64,000 nt of DNA from Atrichornis clamosus (GCA_013400975.1 WBMZ01004648.1:248001-312000), one strand, 5' to 3'; positions 38,176 through 50,832 are shown, counted from the stretch's first letter. Program-made: numbers and translations. The notes: a model not told the origin generated them from the letters alone.

Positions 38176-39786
38176 GTGTGTTATTTAAAACAAAAATTCA
38201 GATTACTTATTGTTGTTTAGAAACCATATTCAAGTAAATATTTTTTATTAAAAGAAAACCTCATCTTATGAAGAAAAAATATTAGGCATCAATTTCTCTT
38301 CTCTGGTTAATTATTTTTCCTGACCTATTTTATATTTTTAATCAATGATTATATTTAATTCACAAGCTTCAATATATTGAAGTTTATTAAAAATGCCTTT
38401 TCCTTAATTCAATGTTTACATTCATTTTACTTACTTTAAATCAAGGAGGGGTGAGAAGTGCTAATTCTTTGATATGAATTGGCTTTCTGGATCCTTGCTT
38501 GAGAACTCTTGAGTTTTAGGCTTGTTTTCTATCCTACTTTCCCCATAAGACTTACAGGAAGCAAACATGCCCTGGACTGTTTATGATAACAGATTTTTAA
38601 TCAAAATGTGAAGTCTGGGAAGTTTCAGGTTTCTTTTCAGAACTTATCATTGTAGTCATATATCACATATATCACAAAACTCAGTGAACCTTCTAGCCTC
38701 ACAGACATCAAAGTTGAGCCCCTGGTTTAGTTCTATAAGGGACAGGATTTCATTCAAAGGTTGAGAGATTGGAAATTTATGGATAGGAATGTTTCTTTCT
38801 CTTTTTTTTCCTCTTGTCTTTTTGTTTCTAGTGGTATCTTGTGTCTGTTTTCCCTCTTTCCCATCTCTTATGATGTATAGATACCTACTGCAGAAGTACA
38901 CAGATCTGAAATTATTAATTTGAAGTTCTCTTAAAAGAATAAAAATAAAAAAAAATTAATGAATAGGTCTCTTCCTTCACCTGAATTTTACATCCTGGAG
39001 AATTTTCTTGCAAATTAAAAAGTGCATGGACTTCTGAGCAGGCAGTATAGTAACCGGAGTTTAATTTATAACAGCAGTAAATATTCTGTAAAAATGGTTT
39101 TGCACTCAAATAACAGTTTTCTTCAATAGAGTGAGAAAACTTTTTGAAATGTCCTTCCAATAGTCTCTGATACTTCTCTATGATCAATTAAGTTGCCCAT
39201 GTTTCTATTACCTGAAAGTTATATGACTGTCTTTTTCTTTCATAGGAAAACTGTTCAGTAACACAGAACATAGCTGCTACACATTCTATGGAATAAAAAG
39301 GGCAGTAGCTAAAGGAAATTTGTAGTTTGCTAAAGATTAGTGATCCTCTGGAAGTGAGTTGCTCCTTCTCCATTAGCTGCAAAACATATCTAGTAGAGAA
39401 GCTTTTGCTTGAAGCTTGAGGTTATAAATGAACCCCATCCTCCAAAGTTGAGTTCAATTCCTCTGAAGTTGCTTGTTTCTTTCTATATAAATATGATTAC
39501 ATTGGACTTAGAAGTTTATTCCTAAATATCTAAAAGCAATTAAAAATAATTCTTTATAAATATGGAATTTATTGGAACATGATTTTTCCTTTGAAGTTAC
39601 AAATGACATAGAACAGCCTTCCTTGCAGCATTGCCTACTTATATTATTTAAATAAGTGTAGTAAAAAATGTGGTCAAAATACAAAAGATTTGTGCTATTT
39701 AAAGTACTTTCAAAGTGAGTCCCTCAGCTTTGAAAATGGGCAGTCTATTTGATTTGAAACAGCATAGGCCTGCTGACATTCAAAAT

Positions 39787-39807
39787 ATACTGACTGACAG
39801 TCAGTAT
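39787..39807. repeat. Perfect inverted repeat, 9-bp arms, 3-nt loop
   Basis: ATACTGACT / GAC / AGTCAGTAT. It is a compact hairpin with no neighbouring gene. Confidence 0.85.
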
Positions 39808-42124
39808 TGGTTATTGTACTAGTAAGGACATGACTGTTTAGAGACATTTATGTTTATAAATATTTATTCTTCTATTCCATAGCAGTTGTGCTATCTTTTT
39901 TGATGTTTTTTACCCACTTTTTAACTTCCATTGCAGAATCTCTCAGGGTGTCCAGGACTATTGAGGGATGTTTTTATATGTGAGCTAATTTGATGAAAAG
40001 AAACAAAATTTTAAAATCTCCAAAACCCCTCAAGATATTAATTCTAAGTTTCAATGCTCTGATTTTCATCAAATTTCATCTGTGAAATGAATGAGTACAT
40101 AACTGGACTGATGTACAGCTAGTTAGAGAAGTTTCTTAGTTTGATTCATCCTCATTACTTTCTGCAACAGGGATCTAGAATGTAGTGTTGGAAAAGTTTC
40201 ATGCAATATATTTTTCAGTAAATAATGCTGAGAAAGCTCTTTTATGTTTTATCCAGTATTTTATAAGGATTTATTTCCTTACCTAGTTCAGCTCAGCACA
40301 TAGGCACACACTTAACTATAAACACAAAAGTCCCTTTAAACCCATTGAAAACACTGAGATATTTTCTTACTGCTGCTGGTTTAAGATCTAGGTTCATATT
40401 TACATCTAGGTCTCACAGGGGTGGTGTGAAGAAAATTTCTGGACTAAGAAAGATAAGAAATATTTTTGCTATGACAAAACCACCAAAACCCACCAGCTGC
40501 ATCCCGTTTCAGAAATAAATCCTGCTAGACTATGATCTACTTACTCCCAAATTAGTTCTTGGAACTATATAAAAGTATTTTACCATTTCTCTTCTAGGTC
40601 GTCTTCACCTTTCTACTAACAATCCATTTGATCTAAACCCCAAAAGTTTAGATTTATTTTTGTACTTATTCTCATCTTCCATAATGGATGACATTGATGT
40701 GCATTTTCTTACTTGTTAATTTTGATAAAATAAAATATGATTGTTATAATAAATTATTTTTCCCTAATTTATATTATATATCTAGCAGTACTTGAGGTAG
40801 AAGTAAATATTGCATTGTTGAATAAATACCTTGTAATAAAAATGTCATTCTTGGATGTTCTCTTGTTTGATTTTCAGATTTCTCTTTTGGCAAATTGGCA
40901 CCATTATATTTTTAGCTCCCTAGGATAAATTTCAGGACACCACAAAGATCATATTGTCTCAGCTTTAAGACCTGAAATTCCATCTGCTTCTATGCCTGAA
41001 CAGAACAAAAATGAAAAAAAAAATACTGTGAGGTGAAGGAAAAGTTTGAAAAATTTTCTCCATCACCAAACAAACTTAGAAAAGGCACAATTCTTTCCTG
41101 TGCATCATGTGCAGATCTGATTTAAATTCTTAAAAATATTTTTGCTGAGACTTTCATGTAAACTCTACATGAGCCCATTGTAGATTCCTGAAATGGAAAT
41201 CTGATGAAGAAATCTAATGAATAAGCTTGTTCACTCTTGTGTTGATGCTATTTTGTATATATCATAGTTTAATATTGTTAATGCCAGGATTATTATGAAT
41301 AGAGTACATCTAGGGTACAGATTACTTACTCTTCATGCAGACTTCTACAAGTAGAGAAGACTATTTTTATCTCTGAAATTTTGAAAAAGTCTTAACTCTG
41401 CTCCTCAGCAAAGCAGCAAAAGAGAAACATACTGTAGGAACTAGCAGAGAGGCAATTCAGAAACATCAATCATAGAAAAATTCGTTTCAAGAAAGCTAAA
41501 AGCCAAATCCCTGTGAAAAATCTGTCTTTCACAGGCTGAAATATATTACCTTATTTTTTTCTATTTCTTTTGTTTCTTTTTTTCTTTTTTTTTTTTTTTT
41601 AATTTTTAAGACTTTAAAATAACAGACTTGTAACCTGACGGGGTTGGAGCAAGACGGATTACTGAAGCTCTAATCAGTGCAGTTTACCCACAGCTCAGCC
41701 TTGGAAAGAAAAAGATATGAAAAAATGATATGAACTCATCAGAAGTTATATAGATTTACATCAAGTTTGCCTAAGAAGGAGGACATATCTGTAAGTTACC
41801 TCCAGGTTTTAAGGGCAACACAAAAGATACCTCAAAATTTCATAATCGTTATTAAACTTGATTTGCAACAGAAAATATCATTCATTTTGTAAGAAGCTGG
41901 ATTTGGTTTCAGGACTCAGCATAAAAAAACCTTGGTCCTCCATTCAGGTTAGGACAGGTTGCAGAATAGCACTATTGGACAGTGATGAAATTGTATTTCA
42001 AAGTCAAGTTGTAGGGAAGACATAGCTGTATATTTCTGTGAATGGAAATAGAATTGGAAATACAAAGATATAAAAAAAACCCTTTTGCTTTGAGATCCAT
42101 TTGATAAGGAAAACAGCATTTTAA

Positions 42125-42305
42125 GCACAATCAACCACAGGAACAGTTTGTCTGGAGAAGTTGTGAAGTCCTTGGAGATAGTTAAAACCAACTGGACAAG
42201 GTCTTGGGCAGCCTGCACTGACTTTATCCTGCTTGAGTATGGGATGTTGGGATCAGATTATCTCCAGAGGTCCTTTACCACTTCAATCATTCAGAGCTTC
42301 TGTCA
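42125..42305 (+). mobile_element. CR1 3' end, degraded
   Basis: Plus-strand match to the CR1 3' end: CTGGAGAAGTTGTGAAGTCC near 42152, CTGGACAAGGTCTTGGGCAG near 42191, CTGCTTGAGTATGGGATGTT, ATCTCCAGAGGTCCTTTACC, and a decayed tail (CAATCATTCAGAGCTTCTGTCAT). Only about 180 bp remain and they encode nothing. Confidence 0.85.
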
Positions 42306-43185
42306 TATGTTTTTTAATGATTTTTCTTTTTCTCCCTACAGTCTCTTTACCGGAGAGCATAGGCATACCCAAATTCTGTTTCTGGGAAAAGATTGCTTAG
42401 TTTAGTCAGATACTAGAAGCAAATGACAACAAATTAAAAAGGGTTAGGCAGAGATATTATTCATGTTTCCTAAGAAAATGATAACCTATGTCACAGTCTG
42501 TAGCCCTGTCAAGATTGGAAGAAAAGAGACTAAATGGAACTGTCACAATTACAGGACAAGATGTCTCAAAACTTTCTTAATTAAATAATTGATTCCCAAT
42601 AGCTAAGTCATATTACATTAATGTACTTAACTAGTGAAAGCAAATATCTTTCACAGGCAATTCAAAGCCTCAGTGCTGAGACATATCTTGAATATTCTGC
42701 AAGATGAACATGAAAATATAGAAGTGGTGGTGATCTAGATACAGCAATATTGCGATAATTGGTGCCTTATTATAAATTGATACTGTCAGAGGAAAATTTA
42801 AAAAATTTAAGAGGAAATTCTGAAAAGATATACAGGATTTAAGATTATTTTCTGAAGTCCATTAAGTATTTTTCTCCTTTGGAATTACAAATAAAATTGG
42901 TATGTAACTGATTATCTTCATTTTTCCAGTGCTTTAGATATGCAGATTATAGGCCCTGAAACACACAGAAGAGCTTCAGAAGAAAGAACAAACAAATAAA
43001 GGAATTAGAAGATCCAACCTGGAATATGCTGTAAACAAAGCATTAATATATAATGCAGAGGCAAGTATCAGAACTGGGTTATGGAGGTCCAGAGCTCCAG
43101 AGCTCCAGTCAAGTCCAATGTGAGTATTTGCACAGAGGTCTTCCACGTTTTAGATATAAGGTACTGGAAATGCGGTCTCCTGGGA
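42306..43185. other. Noncoding AT-rich spacer
   Basis: No gene or repeat recognised. Just before the microsatellite, the segment CCAGAGCT is duplicated in tandem (near 43087-43106). Confidence 0.6.
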
Positions 43186-43232
43186 TGTGTGTGGGTGTGG
43201 GGGTGTGTGTGTGGGGGTGTGTGTGTGTGTTT
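43186..43232 (+). repeat. GT/GGGGT microsatellite, G-rich
   Basis: Alternating GT with interspersed GGG and GGGGG runs. With the GGG at 43181-43183 there are four G-runs, so the plus strand could form a loose G-quadruplex. The repeat abuts the 3' tail of the minus-strand CR1. Confidence 0.88.
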
Positions 43233-43235
43233 TGT

Positions 43236-43513
43236 GGAATCTCAGAATAGTTGAAGTGGGAAAGAACATCTAGAAATCATGAAGCCCAGCCCAATTATCC
43301 TTCTTAATTAGAAGCCTGGGACAATGTTCCATTGGGTTTTTAAAATCTTGAAAGATGGAGACTCCACAACCTCTCCGGGCAACCCGTGAGAGTGTTTACC
43401 TATCATCAAAGTAAAAAGTGATTTTTGTATTTGGATGGAATTTCCTGGATTTTAATTTCTGTCTATTGCCTCTTTTCCTTTCAGTGGGCATTGCTGAGAA
43501 GAGTCTGGGTCAT
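43236..43513 (-). mobile_element. CR1 3' part, interrupted by LTR
   Basis: Antisense CR1 3' end: a tail-like ATCTCAGAATAGTTGAAG, then GAGACTCCACAACCTCTCCG near 43359, and CATTGCTGAGAAGAGTCTGG just before the break. The CR1 sequence resumes at 44437 after an LTR insertion. Confidence 0.85.
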
Positions 43514-44436
43514 TGTCCTGGGCTTGCAAGGCCTGGTTTTTGGTAGCCGGGGGGGCTACAGGGGTGGCTTCTGTGAGAAGTTGCTAGAAGCTCCCACCAC
43601 CATGTCCAGCAGAGCCAACCCCTGGCTGGCTGCAAAGATGGATGTGCTTCTGGCCAAGGCTGGGCCAATTAGAAGTAACAGTAACACCTCTGTGATAACA
43701 GATTTAAGAAGAAAATCCAAACACAGTTTTAATTCCAGCCAGAGAAGAGAGGGAGAGTGAGAAGATGTGAGCAGAAAACAACCATGGAGTCACCAAGGTA
43801 AATGCGGAAGGAGGGGCAGGACGTGCTCCAGGTGCCGGGGCCAAGGTTCCTCTGCGGCCTGTGATGAAGGCCATGGTGAGGCAGCTGTGCCCCTGCAGCT
43901 CATGGAGGCCCACAGGGGTGCAGGGATCCACCTGCAGCCGGGGAGGAGCCCACGCTGGAGCAGGTGGATACGTGGAAGGAGACTGCACCCCTTGGAGGAG
44001 TGACCCACGCCGGAGCAGCTTGAGGGGTGCTGCTGCCTGTGGGATGGACTCACATTGCAGCAGTTTGCAGAGGGCTATGGCTTTTGAGATGGACTCATGT
44101 CAGAGAAACACCCCATGGGAGGGACCCCACGGTGCAGCAGGGGAAATTGACTCCTCTCCTGAGCAGCGGGAGAAGCCACGGGTGATGGACTGACCAAAAC
44201 CCCCATTCCCTGTCTCCCTGCGCTGTTGGGGTAGGAGGTAGAGCTGGGAGGAGGGAGAGGGGGAGAGAAGGTGTTTCCTAAGGGTTTATTTTACTTCTCA
44301 TTTTCCTGCTCTGATTCTGTTAGTGTAATAAATTCACTTTCATATCTTTAAGCCTGAGCCTGTTTTGCCTGTGATTCCCTACTAGTCCCTTATCTCTCAT
44401 GGGTGCCTGGCATCTGGCCAGGGTCAACTTACAACA
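43514..44436 (+). mobile_element. Solo ERV LTR, near complete
   Basis: This starts TGTCCTGGGC and ends ACTTACAACA, so it has the TG...CA ends of a retroviral LTR and is about 923 bp long. It is homologous over its length to the minus-strand LTR at 57115-58063 (for example GCTACAGGGGTGGCT followed by ATGTCCAGCAGAGCCA). A poly(A) signal AATAAA is at 44327-44332, followed by GCCTGTTTTGCC and the conserved CACCTGGC/CCAGCCAGGGTCAAC-like end. Flanks GTCAT and GTTGT agree at three of five positions, a weak decayed target duplication. No internal retroviral genes are present: a solo LTR, probably left by recombination between the two LTRs of a provirus. The 78-111-codon frames inside are products of its internal repeats, not proteins. 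Confidence 0.85.
43946..44146 (+). repeat. About 45-bp tandem repeats inside the LTR
   Basis: Units beginning GACCCACG or GACTCA start at 44002, 44047 and 44092, exactly 45 bp apart. Shortened or longer related units begin near 43946 and 44123. Each carries a CACG/CATG...GAGCAG core. The period is a multiple of three, so an open frame tends to persist from unit to unit. Confidence 0.8.
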
Positions 44437-44565
44437 GTTGTTCATTCCTTCCCATCAGGTACTAGTACAGTTTAAGATCCCCCTAAACTTTCTCTTCTCC
44501 AGGATGAGCAGTTTCAGGTCTCTCAGCCTCTCCTCATCTGAAAGGTTCTCCAGTTGGAATATTCA
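44437..44565 (-). mobile_element. CR1 continuation beyond LTR
   Basis: Antisense CR1 sequence continuing the copy at 43236-43513: CCATCAGGTACTAG, AAGATCCCCCTAAACTTTCT, CTTCTCCAGGATGAGCAG, and CTCAGCCTCTCCTCATCTGA. It stops near 44565. Confidence 0.82.
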
Positions 44566-46509
44566 GGTCATAATGTGACTGCTGAAAACAGTCGGAATCT
44601 AGTCCAAGTTGGGTGGAAACTACTTTACGGATTGCTTTGAATTTAGGCATCAAGCTATTTACCTATCTCAGAACTTCATAGATGTGTAGTGGAACAAGGT
44701 AACTTCAAAATTCATCTGCACATAAAAATTTTAATACCTTAAATTTTGGATTTGGCTTCCTAAAATATGGCATCCTCTATGTCTCTCTCTAATCATAGCC
44801 CAGAAATCATTTCTGTTGTTTGAAAAACATATTCAGTATCTTTAATCTACCTGCCAAATGTACAAAGAATTTCAGTATTTTACTGTAGAACTAATCCCTC
44901 TAAAATACATATGCAAAATTTAGAACACTATTGCACACTTCTAAATATGGTGATTAATTTTTTAAAATCATCAGTAATTATTTTACAAGGTTAAAAAACC
45001 CCAAAAACCCTTGAATAAAAAATGACATCAGTAGATATAAGAAGATAAATACAAATGCCAGGACATTTCTGATCAGCATGAAACTTCCTGATAATGCCAT
45101 GCAAAATGTAGCATTCATTTCACAAATGTGGATAATGAAGATGTGAGTGGCAGAGCGTGTGTCAAAAGTATGTAAATGAATTGATGTTTAATCTACCTAT
45201 GCCTAAGAAAAGCAATCACCTCCTGGAGAAGGATTGCTTTTATTTTAGTAATGTTAGCTGATGAAATCCCAGCACTCTAACAAGGGTTTATAATTTGATA
45301 AAAATTACTGGTGACTGGATCTGCATTTTCTTCAAACTGCTGCCCTGCTTCTTGCTAAGTGCACTGCTGACATGTTTGATATTGAACTTGAACTTAAAAA
45401 TTACTATCCCAGTAGATGTTTATTAGATTTAGCGGCTGAAGTAAACCTAGACATGGTGCCCACAGTACAATCTAAAAACAGACCTTATTTATGTGTGCCG
45501 GGAAATGTTGCACATTTCTTCCAGGAAAAAAGAGAAAATCAGAAATAACGAGAACAAAAACACCCACAAAGCAAGATATTATCCATGCTATTAGAGGACC
45601 AAAGAAAATTGACCTGTGTTAGACTAATGTAATGTCATCTTTGAAAACATTACAATACTGTGTAATGCAATTTATTTTTATATAATCATTTTAATACTCA
45701 TTATTGGGAAAAAGCTTGACAGAAAAAAAAGCAGTTATATATTCAATACATGCCATGAGCTGAAGCAGAAGAATCTCTGTATGGGGATCTAATTTTTTCA
45801 TGTGAAAATATTACACACTTTTTACTAGAAACTCAATGCATATGGTTCATTTGAAATTGTTTTAAAAAATACCTATATAGTTAGCAGAAGGGGTAATTTA
45901 TGAAGGAAGACACTCATAGAAATATTTAAACTGTAATAATATATGTTTATCCCTAGAGAATCAATATAATTTTTGAAATTAAATAGAATATTCTGACAAA
46001 TACTACAACCCCTATTTAATGTCTACAGGTGACTGTAATGCTGTAACTCTAACTACCATGTAAATATCTGCTTGTTTGCTAAGACTTCTATTCAATCAGA
46101 CCTGTAATTTGGTGCCTATGCCTATGAAATTCAGCTGGCGAAACATACACAATAGTGACCTGTGATCACTAGCACTGAATGTCTCATGTGTCTGCAGGAA
46201 TATTTCTGCTGGGGTTCTGCATGATTTCTGTCATCCCTTCATCTCCTTTTGTTCTACAGTTCTTTGCTGTCCTTAATCAATAACTTTGAGCTAGTATGAG
46301 CAGAGCACATCTCAGAAGTATTCAGTGTTGAATTTCAAGTGAAGTTTGACTGTTATATATCATTTAGTGTCAACTGTTGTACAAATATCAGAAGATTTGT
46401 CTGGATGAAGGAGAAGGAATGATAAATATAACAAAGAAAAAAGGGGCATAAAAAGGCAACAAAAAGGGAAAGGGAAGGAAAAATATGTATATAAAGAAAA
46501 CGAGAGCAG
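44566..46509. other. Unique AT-rich noncoding DNA
   Basis: No gene or mobile element recognised. It includes an A-run followed by CCCC near 44993-45010, a motif type seen several times in this window. Confidence 0.65.
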
Positions 46510-47138
46510 TCCCAGCTGAAATAGTGTACCCTGGTAGCCAGGAGAGCCAACCCTGTCCTGGGGTGCATCAGCCTCAGCATCGTCAGCTGGGCAAGGGAGG
46601 GGATTGTCCTGACCTGCTCTGCACTTGAACATTGTGTGCAGTTTTGGGGCACCAAAACACACAAAAAAGACATTAAGTTATTAGAGAGTGTCTAAAGGAG
46701 AGCAACAAAAATGGTGAAGGGTTTTGGGGGAAACCATGTGAGGAGCAACTGAGGTAATTTTATCTCTTCAGCCTGGAGGAGACTGAGGGGAGACCTCATT
46801 GCAGTTACAACGTCCTCCTGAGGGGAAGAGGAGGGGTAGGCACTGATCTCTTCTCTGTGGTGCCCAGTGACAGGACCTGAGAGAACAGCATAAAGCTGAG
46901 TCAGGAAAGGTTTAGGTTGGGTATTAAAAAGTGGTTCTTGCCCCAGAGAGTGGTTGAGCACTGGAACAGGCTTACCAGGGAGGTGTCACAGCACCAAACC
47001 TGACAGAGTTCAAGAAGCATTTGGACAGTGCTCTCAGGCTCATACTGTGACTCTTGGAGATGGTTCTGTTCAGGGCCAGAAATTGGACTTGACCCGTGTG
47101 GGTCCTTTCCAACCCAATTTATTCTGTGAGTCTGTGAA
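46510..47138 (+). mobile_element. CR1 LINE 3' fragment
   Basis: Plus-strand CR1 covering the ORF2 C-terminal region and 3' UTR. It runs from AGTGTACCCTGGTAGCCAGG, through GCCTGGAGGAGACTGAGGGG near 46771 and GAGTGGTTGAGCACTGGAAC, to GTCCTTTCCAACCCAATTTA and a two-unit tail ATTCTGTGAGTCTGTGAA. It is 5'-truncated and has no intact frame. The minus-strand frames of 89-106 codons over it are antisense shadows. Confidence 0.92.
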
Positions 47139-47584
47139 TTGCTGTGCACATGGAAAAAAGAGGGAGAACACAGAGCATGGAACAGCAAACACAAGATTCA
47201 GAAGAAATCAAGCCACAGAAAATTGTAGCATTTAAGTATTTTTTCTACACCTACATCAGTGATTTATTTACCTCTAAAATGCTTCAATGAGACAATATAA
47301 GGGAATTCTAAAATTCTTAGTGGTGGTGGTGAATATCAGCTCACTGCACTGGCTGGCTCAGTAGGATTATGGACAAAATTGTCCAAAAAAGGAGAAATCT
47401 TTCCCAAAGGATTCATATATCTAAAGAATTTCACTGCATTTAATGATTATCCTGAAAATTTAAGCTCAGTTATGGCTTAATTAAGAAGAAATTGTGATTC
47501 TACTGGTATCCTGGTTTCAGTATAAAAACTGCCTGTGTACCACGAGTTTCTCTGTATGCTCAGAAATAGTTTTGTGTGAGCAAG

Positions 47585-47625
47585 TGTGCTGGTTTTGGCT
47601 GGGGAAGAGCTAACTTTTTTCACAG
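47585..47625 (+). mobile_element. Possible LTR 5'-end scrap
   Basis: TGTGCTGGTTTTGGCTGGGG followed by AAGAGCTAACTTTTTT resembles the start of a common avian ERV LTR. Similarity fades after about 40 bp, so this may be a decayed remnant or a coincidence. Confidence 0.4.
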
Positions 47626-48570
47626 TCTTTCTCCATGACAATTTGGATCCTATTTTATGCCCAGCCTTGATTAACATCCTGGAAGCACACATTCCCCCCC
47701 TAATTTCTAAATTCACCATCCTGAAACTTATTCCCAGAATTGTCAAAACACAGCTCTTAAGACAGTATCCATTAAAAAAGCAGTGACAGCAAACTTTTCA
47801 TTTCCTGGTGCAATATTCCTACACTTAGAATACTCACAGAGGTGAAATTTTATATTCAAATTCCTCCTTTCACTAAGTACTTAAAACTGACACTTCCTAC
47901 CCTAACAAATAGGTTAAGCACTACATTGTGAGGGAGGATTCAGAGTTGTCAATAAGAGGTGGAGTGCTCAGCAAGCACTAAAAAGTCTTTCAAAAAACAC
48001 CCATCCACAGAATTTTAGACAGGTCTTCACATCCATCATAGTATATCTAAGCTACACATCCCTCAACCTGCTCAGTTATGGGACTTATTTTCTGAAATAC
48101 TTGATTTTACCCCACTCCAGCATTGCTATTGAATTTTAACACAGGGTGCTGCTTCTTGTACCAGATGCCATCCCAGTTATACTCCCGTAATTTTGAAGGG
48201 ATTACATTCCTTTCTAAATTTATATTTAATTTACACATGGAAAAGTAATTTAGATCACATACTGAAACTCTAAATTACTGCTGATTGCAAAGCTTCAAAA
48301 CACAAGGTCTTAATAATACAATACTGGTCAGTGATGTTAATGATGACTTTTTGGCTTTTAAATATCATTGCCTGCATTCTTATTATTTTTTATGGAAGAA
48401 AAATAGTTTTGCATTTTTGAAAAATATAATTTATATTCTCCTCATTATCAACTTCATTACATTACCTGAATTCTCTAAGAGGGTTTCTTGGTATTTTCTG
48501 ACTAAACACTAAGACCTCAATGCATGTGATAATTTATTTGACAGAGACTTCGTTCTCTTTCTTAGGATTT

Positions 48571-48648
48571 TGGGGGTTTTTTTGGTGGGGTTTTTAGTTG
48601 GGGTTTTTTTGAGTGATGAGGTCTTTTTTCGTGATGAGGTCTTTTTTC
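48571..48648 (+). repeat. T/G-rich tract and 18-bp tandem duplication
   Basis: Runs TTTTGGGGG, GGTGGGG and GTTGGGG occupy 48567-48604. They are followed by two perfect copies of GTGATGAGGTCTTTTTTC (48613-48630 and 48631-48648). Confidence 0.9.
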
Positions 48649-49060
48649 TTTATCTGTTTTTAACTTCCAAAATTTGGATGATTGTTCATGACAAAGGAAT
48701 AAGCATATTTCACAGTTTTATTTACTCCTTATTTCTTATTTCTATTTTTTCCATATGAAATGCATATAACCAACTATCTGTAGTTTACAGCAAGCTGCCC
48801 TAATTAAATTTAAAGCACATATCTCCATATGTTAGCAGTAAAACTTCTACTCCATCACTGTCAATTTGACCAAAAGAATTCAAGAATAAATCAACAATTT
48901 GGTGATGTTGCAAAGCTCTGAATATCTCAGCTTGTTGGAAACTTCCCAAGAGAGCTAGGAGTGCTGTGTATTTTTTGCTAAAAATCAGGGCCCTGGAGTT
49001 CTGGGATTTTTTTTCACAGATTTTAGGGAGATCTGACTAGGCTATGGGCAATTGCTATAT

Positions 49061-49668
49061 ACAGAATCACAGAATCACAGAATGGGTCAGGTTGGAAGAG
49101 ATCACATGGGCATCTGGTCCAACCTCTTTGCTCAGGTCATCCTAGAGCACAAGATTGTGTCCAGATGGTTCTTGAATATCTCTGGTGAGGGAGACTCCAT
49201 AACCTCTCTGGGCAATCTGTTCCAGTGTGTGGTCACTCGCACCGTAAAGAAGTTCTTCCTCATATTCAGGTGGAACTTCCTGTGCACCAGTTTCTGCCCA
49301 TGGCCTCTTGTCCTGTTGCTTGGCACCACTGAGAAGAGCCTGACTCCAGCCTCTTGACACCCTCCCTTCAGATACTTACCTACATTGCTAAGATCCCATT
49401 TCAGTCTTCTTTTCCCAAGGCTGAACAGGCTCAGCTCCCTCAGCCTTTTCCCATAAAACAGTTGCTCCTGTGCCTTAATCTGGACCCTCTGCCTTCCAGG
49501 AACTCCACATCTCTGTTCTACTGAAGAGACCAGAACTGGATGCAGCACTCCAGATGTGCCTCACCAGGCCTGAGTAGAGGGGCAGGGTCAGCTCCCTCAA
49601 TCTGCTGGCAATGCTCTTCCTAATGCACCCCAGGATATCGTTGGCCTTCTTGGCCACAAGGGCACACT
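49061..49668 (-). mobile_element. CR1 LINE 3' fragment
   Basis: The left end has an antisense tail of three 8-bp-type units (CAGAATCACAGAATCACAG), then GGTCAGGTTGGAAGAGATCA. Body landmarks are GAGACTCCATAACCTCTCTG near 49191, GTAAAGAAGTTCTTCCTCAT near 49244, GGCCTCTTGTCCTGTTGCTT, and GTTGGCCTTCTTGGCCACAA near the right end. This is the best-preserved CR1 3' end in the window. The 138-codon minus-strand frame (49132-49548) is a remnant of the ORF2 C-terminus plus 3' UTR in the element's own orientation, not a host gene. Confidence 0.94.
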
Positions 49669-50832
49669 TTTGGTTTTAATAAATTGCTTCATTGGTATAT
49701 ACATTTAATAAATAATAAATAAATTATTAATACATTTGATAAATTATTAGAGGATGGGGACATCTTAGATGTGTAACTCAATGAAATGATAGCATAACAA
49801 AATAAATGACAAAGTGAAAAAATTTCATATTGTACTGAGTTACTGATATAATTTCCTTCCTTTAGGTAAAATTCTTAAAATCTAAGTTTATGAAAGAGAA
49901 AGTACACATAAAAAAAACCCCATAAAGAATATTTAAAATAGATCGTGATATAAATGCTTATATTTGCAGAAGATGACTGCAATTCTAAATATTGCTGTTG
50001 GTAATTCAGAGTGGAAGATGGTCTTCTGTTCTTAGTATTTTGTATGTAGGATGAAATTCATGCCTGTGTAAAAATACCCTTTTGTGGGCTTCATAATTTT
50101 AATCCGTGTGTTGTGGAGCTAAAAGGGTCCAAGCTGGAGCCTAGATCTTGTGCTAGGATTCTTGCAAAATGAGAAAAAAATTCTCATCATTCACAATAAT
50201 TATATTTTAAAACTATAAAAAGTGGGACAGGGTATTGAGTATAGTATAAAATCACAGCCATAAATGTTCCAATGGATATTTAGTTGCTATGACACAGATT
50301 ACTATTATTTTGGTCTTTGCTGTCCTCCTATTTATGTAAAAAATTAAGGTTTCACAAGTGCAAGATTGCCAGTGCTTCTAATGGTATATTGACTCATCTG
50401 AACACATAGAAAAGATTTAAAAGTCCCATGAGACTTACAAACCCTAGGCTGAAAAATCACCACAGTGACATTTCCTTTTCTGGTGAAATCTTCATTTGCC
50501 TTATATTTGATTGAGTTCTCACCAGTACAAAGTGTGTTTCTGCTGCTTGCATGGGAACAGGGGAAAGAGAAACGGCCACTGCACAACAAAGGGAGCTATA
50601 TCCTAGCCAGTACCTCATGCCATTGAGAAATGCTCTTGGCCCTCTGGTATTACTGAGACACTTTACTGCTCTTCTGATCTCTTCCCTACACAGGCAGCAG
50701 CTGTATCTGACCCTGCATTGATGACAGTTTTTCTCACTCCACTGCAAAGGACCTCAGAAAAAAAAAAGAAATTGTTTTTTTTTGCCAGGTGTATCCACTC
50801 ACTTTGAAGTAATTATATGGGAAAGCCACTTT

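Larger units (their letters stand above)
33974..42124. other. Unique AT-rich noncoding DNA
   Basis: No gene or transposon recognised over about 8 kb. Contains a 35-bp direct repeat (38110-38175), a 9-bp-arm hairpin (39787-39807), a short C5/G5 inverted repeat near 34573-34590 and a T-rich tract at 41571-41600. Open frames are all under 95 codons and unremarkable. Confidence 0.65.
47139..49060. other. Noncoding DNA with small repeats
   Basis: No gene recognised. It holds a short LTR-like start (47585-47625) and a G-rich/tandem repeat segment (48571-48648). The frames at 47477-47786 overlap on both strands and carry no motif. Confidence 0.6.

Noticed and set aside
48567..48604. Interstitial telomere-like sequence (TTTTGGGG)
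   Set aside because: The vertebrate telomere repeat is TTAGGG, and the runs here are irregular.
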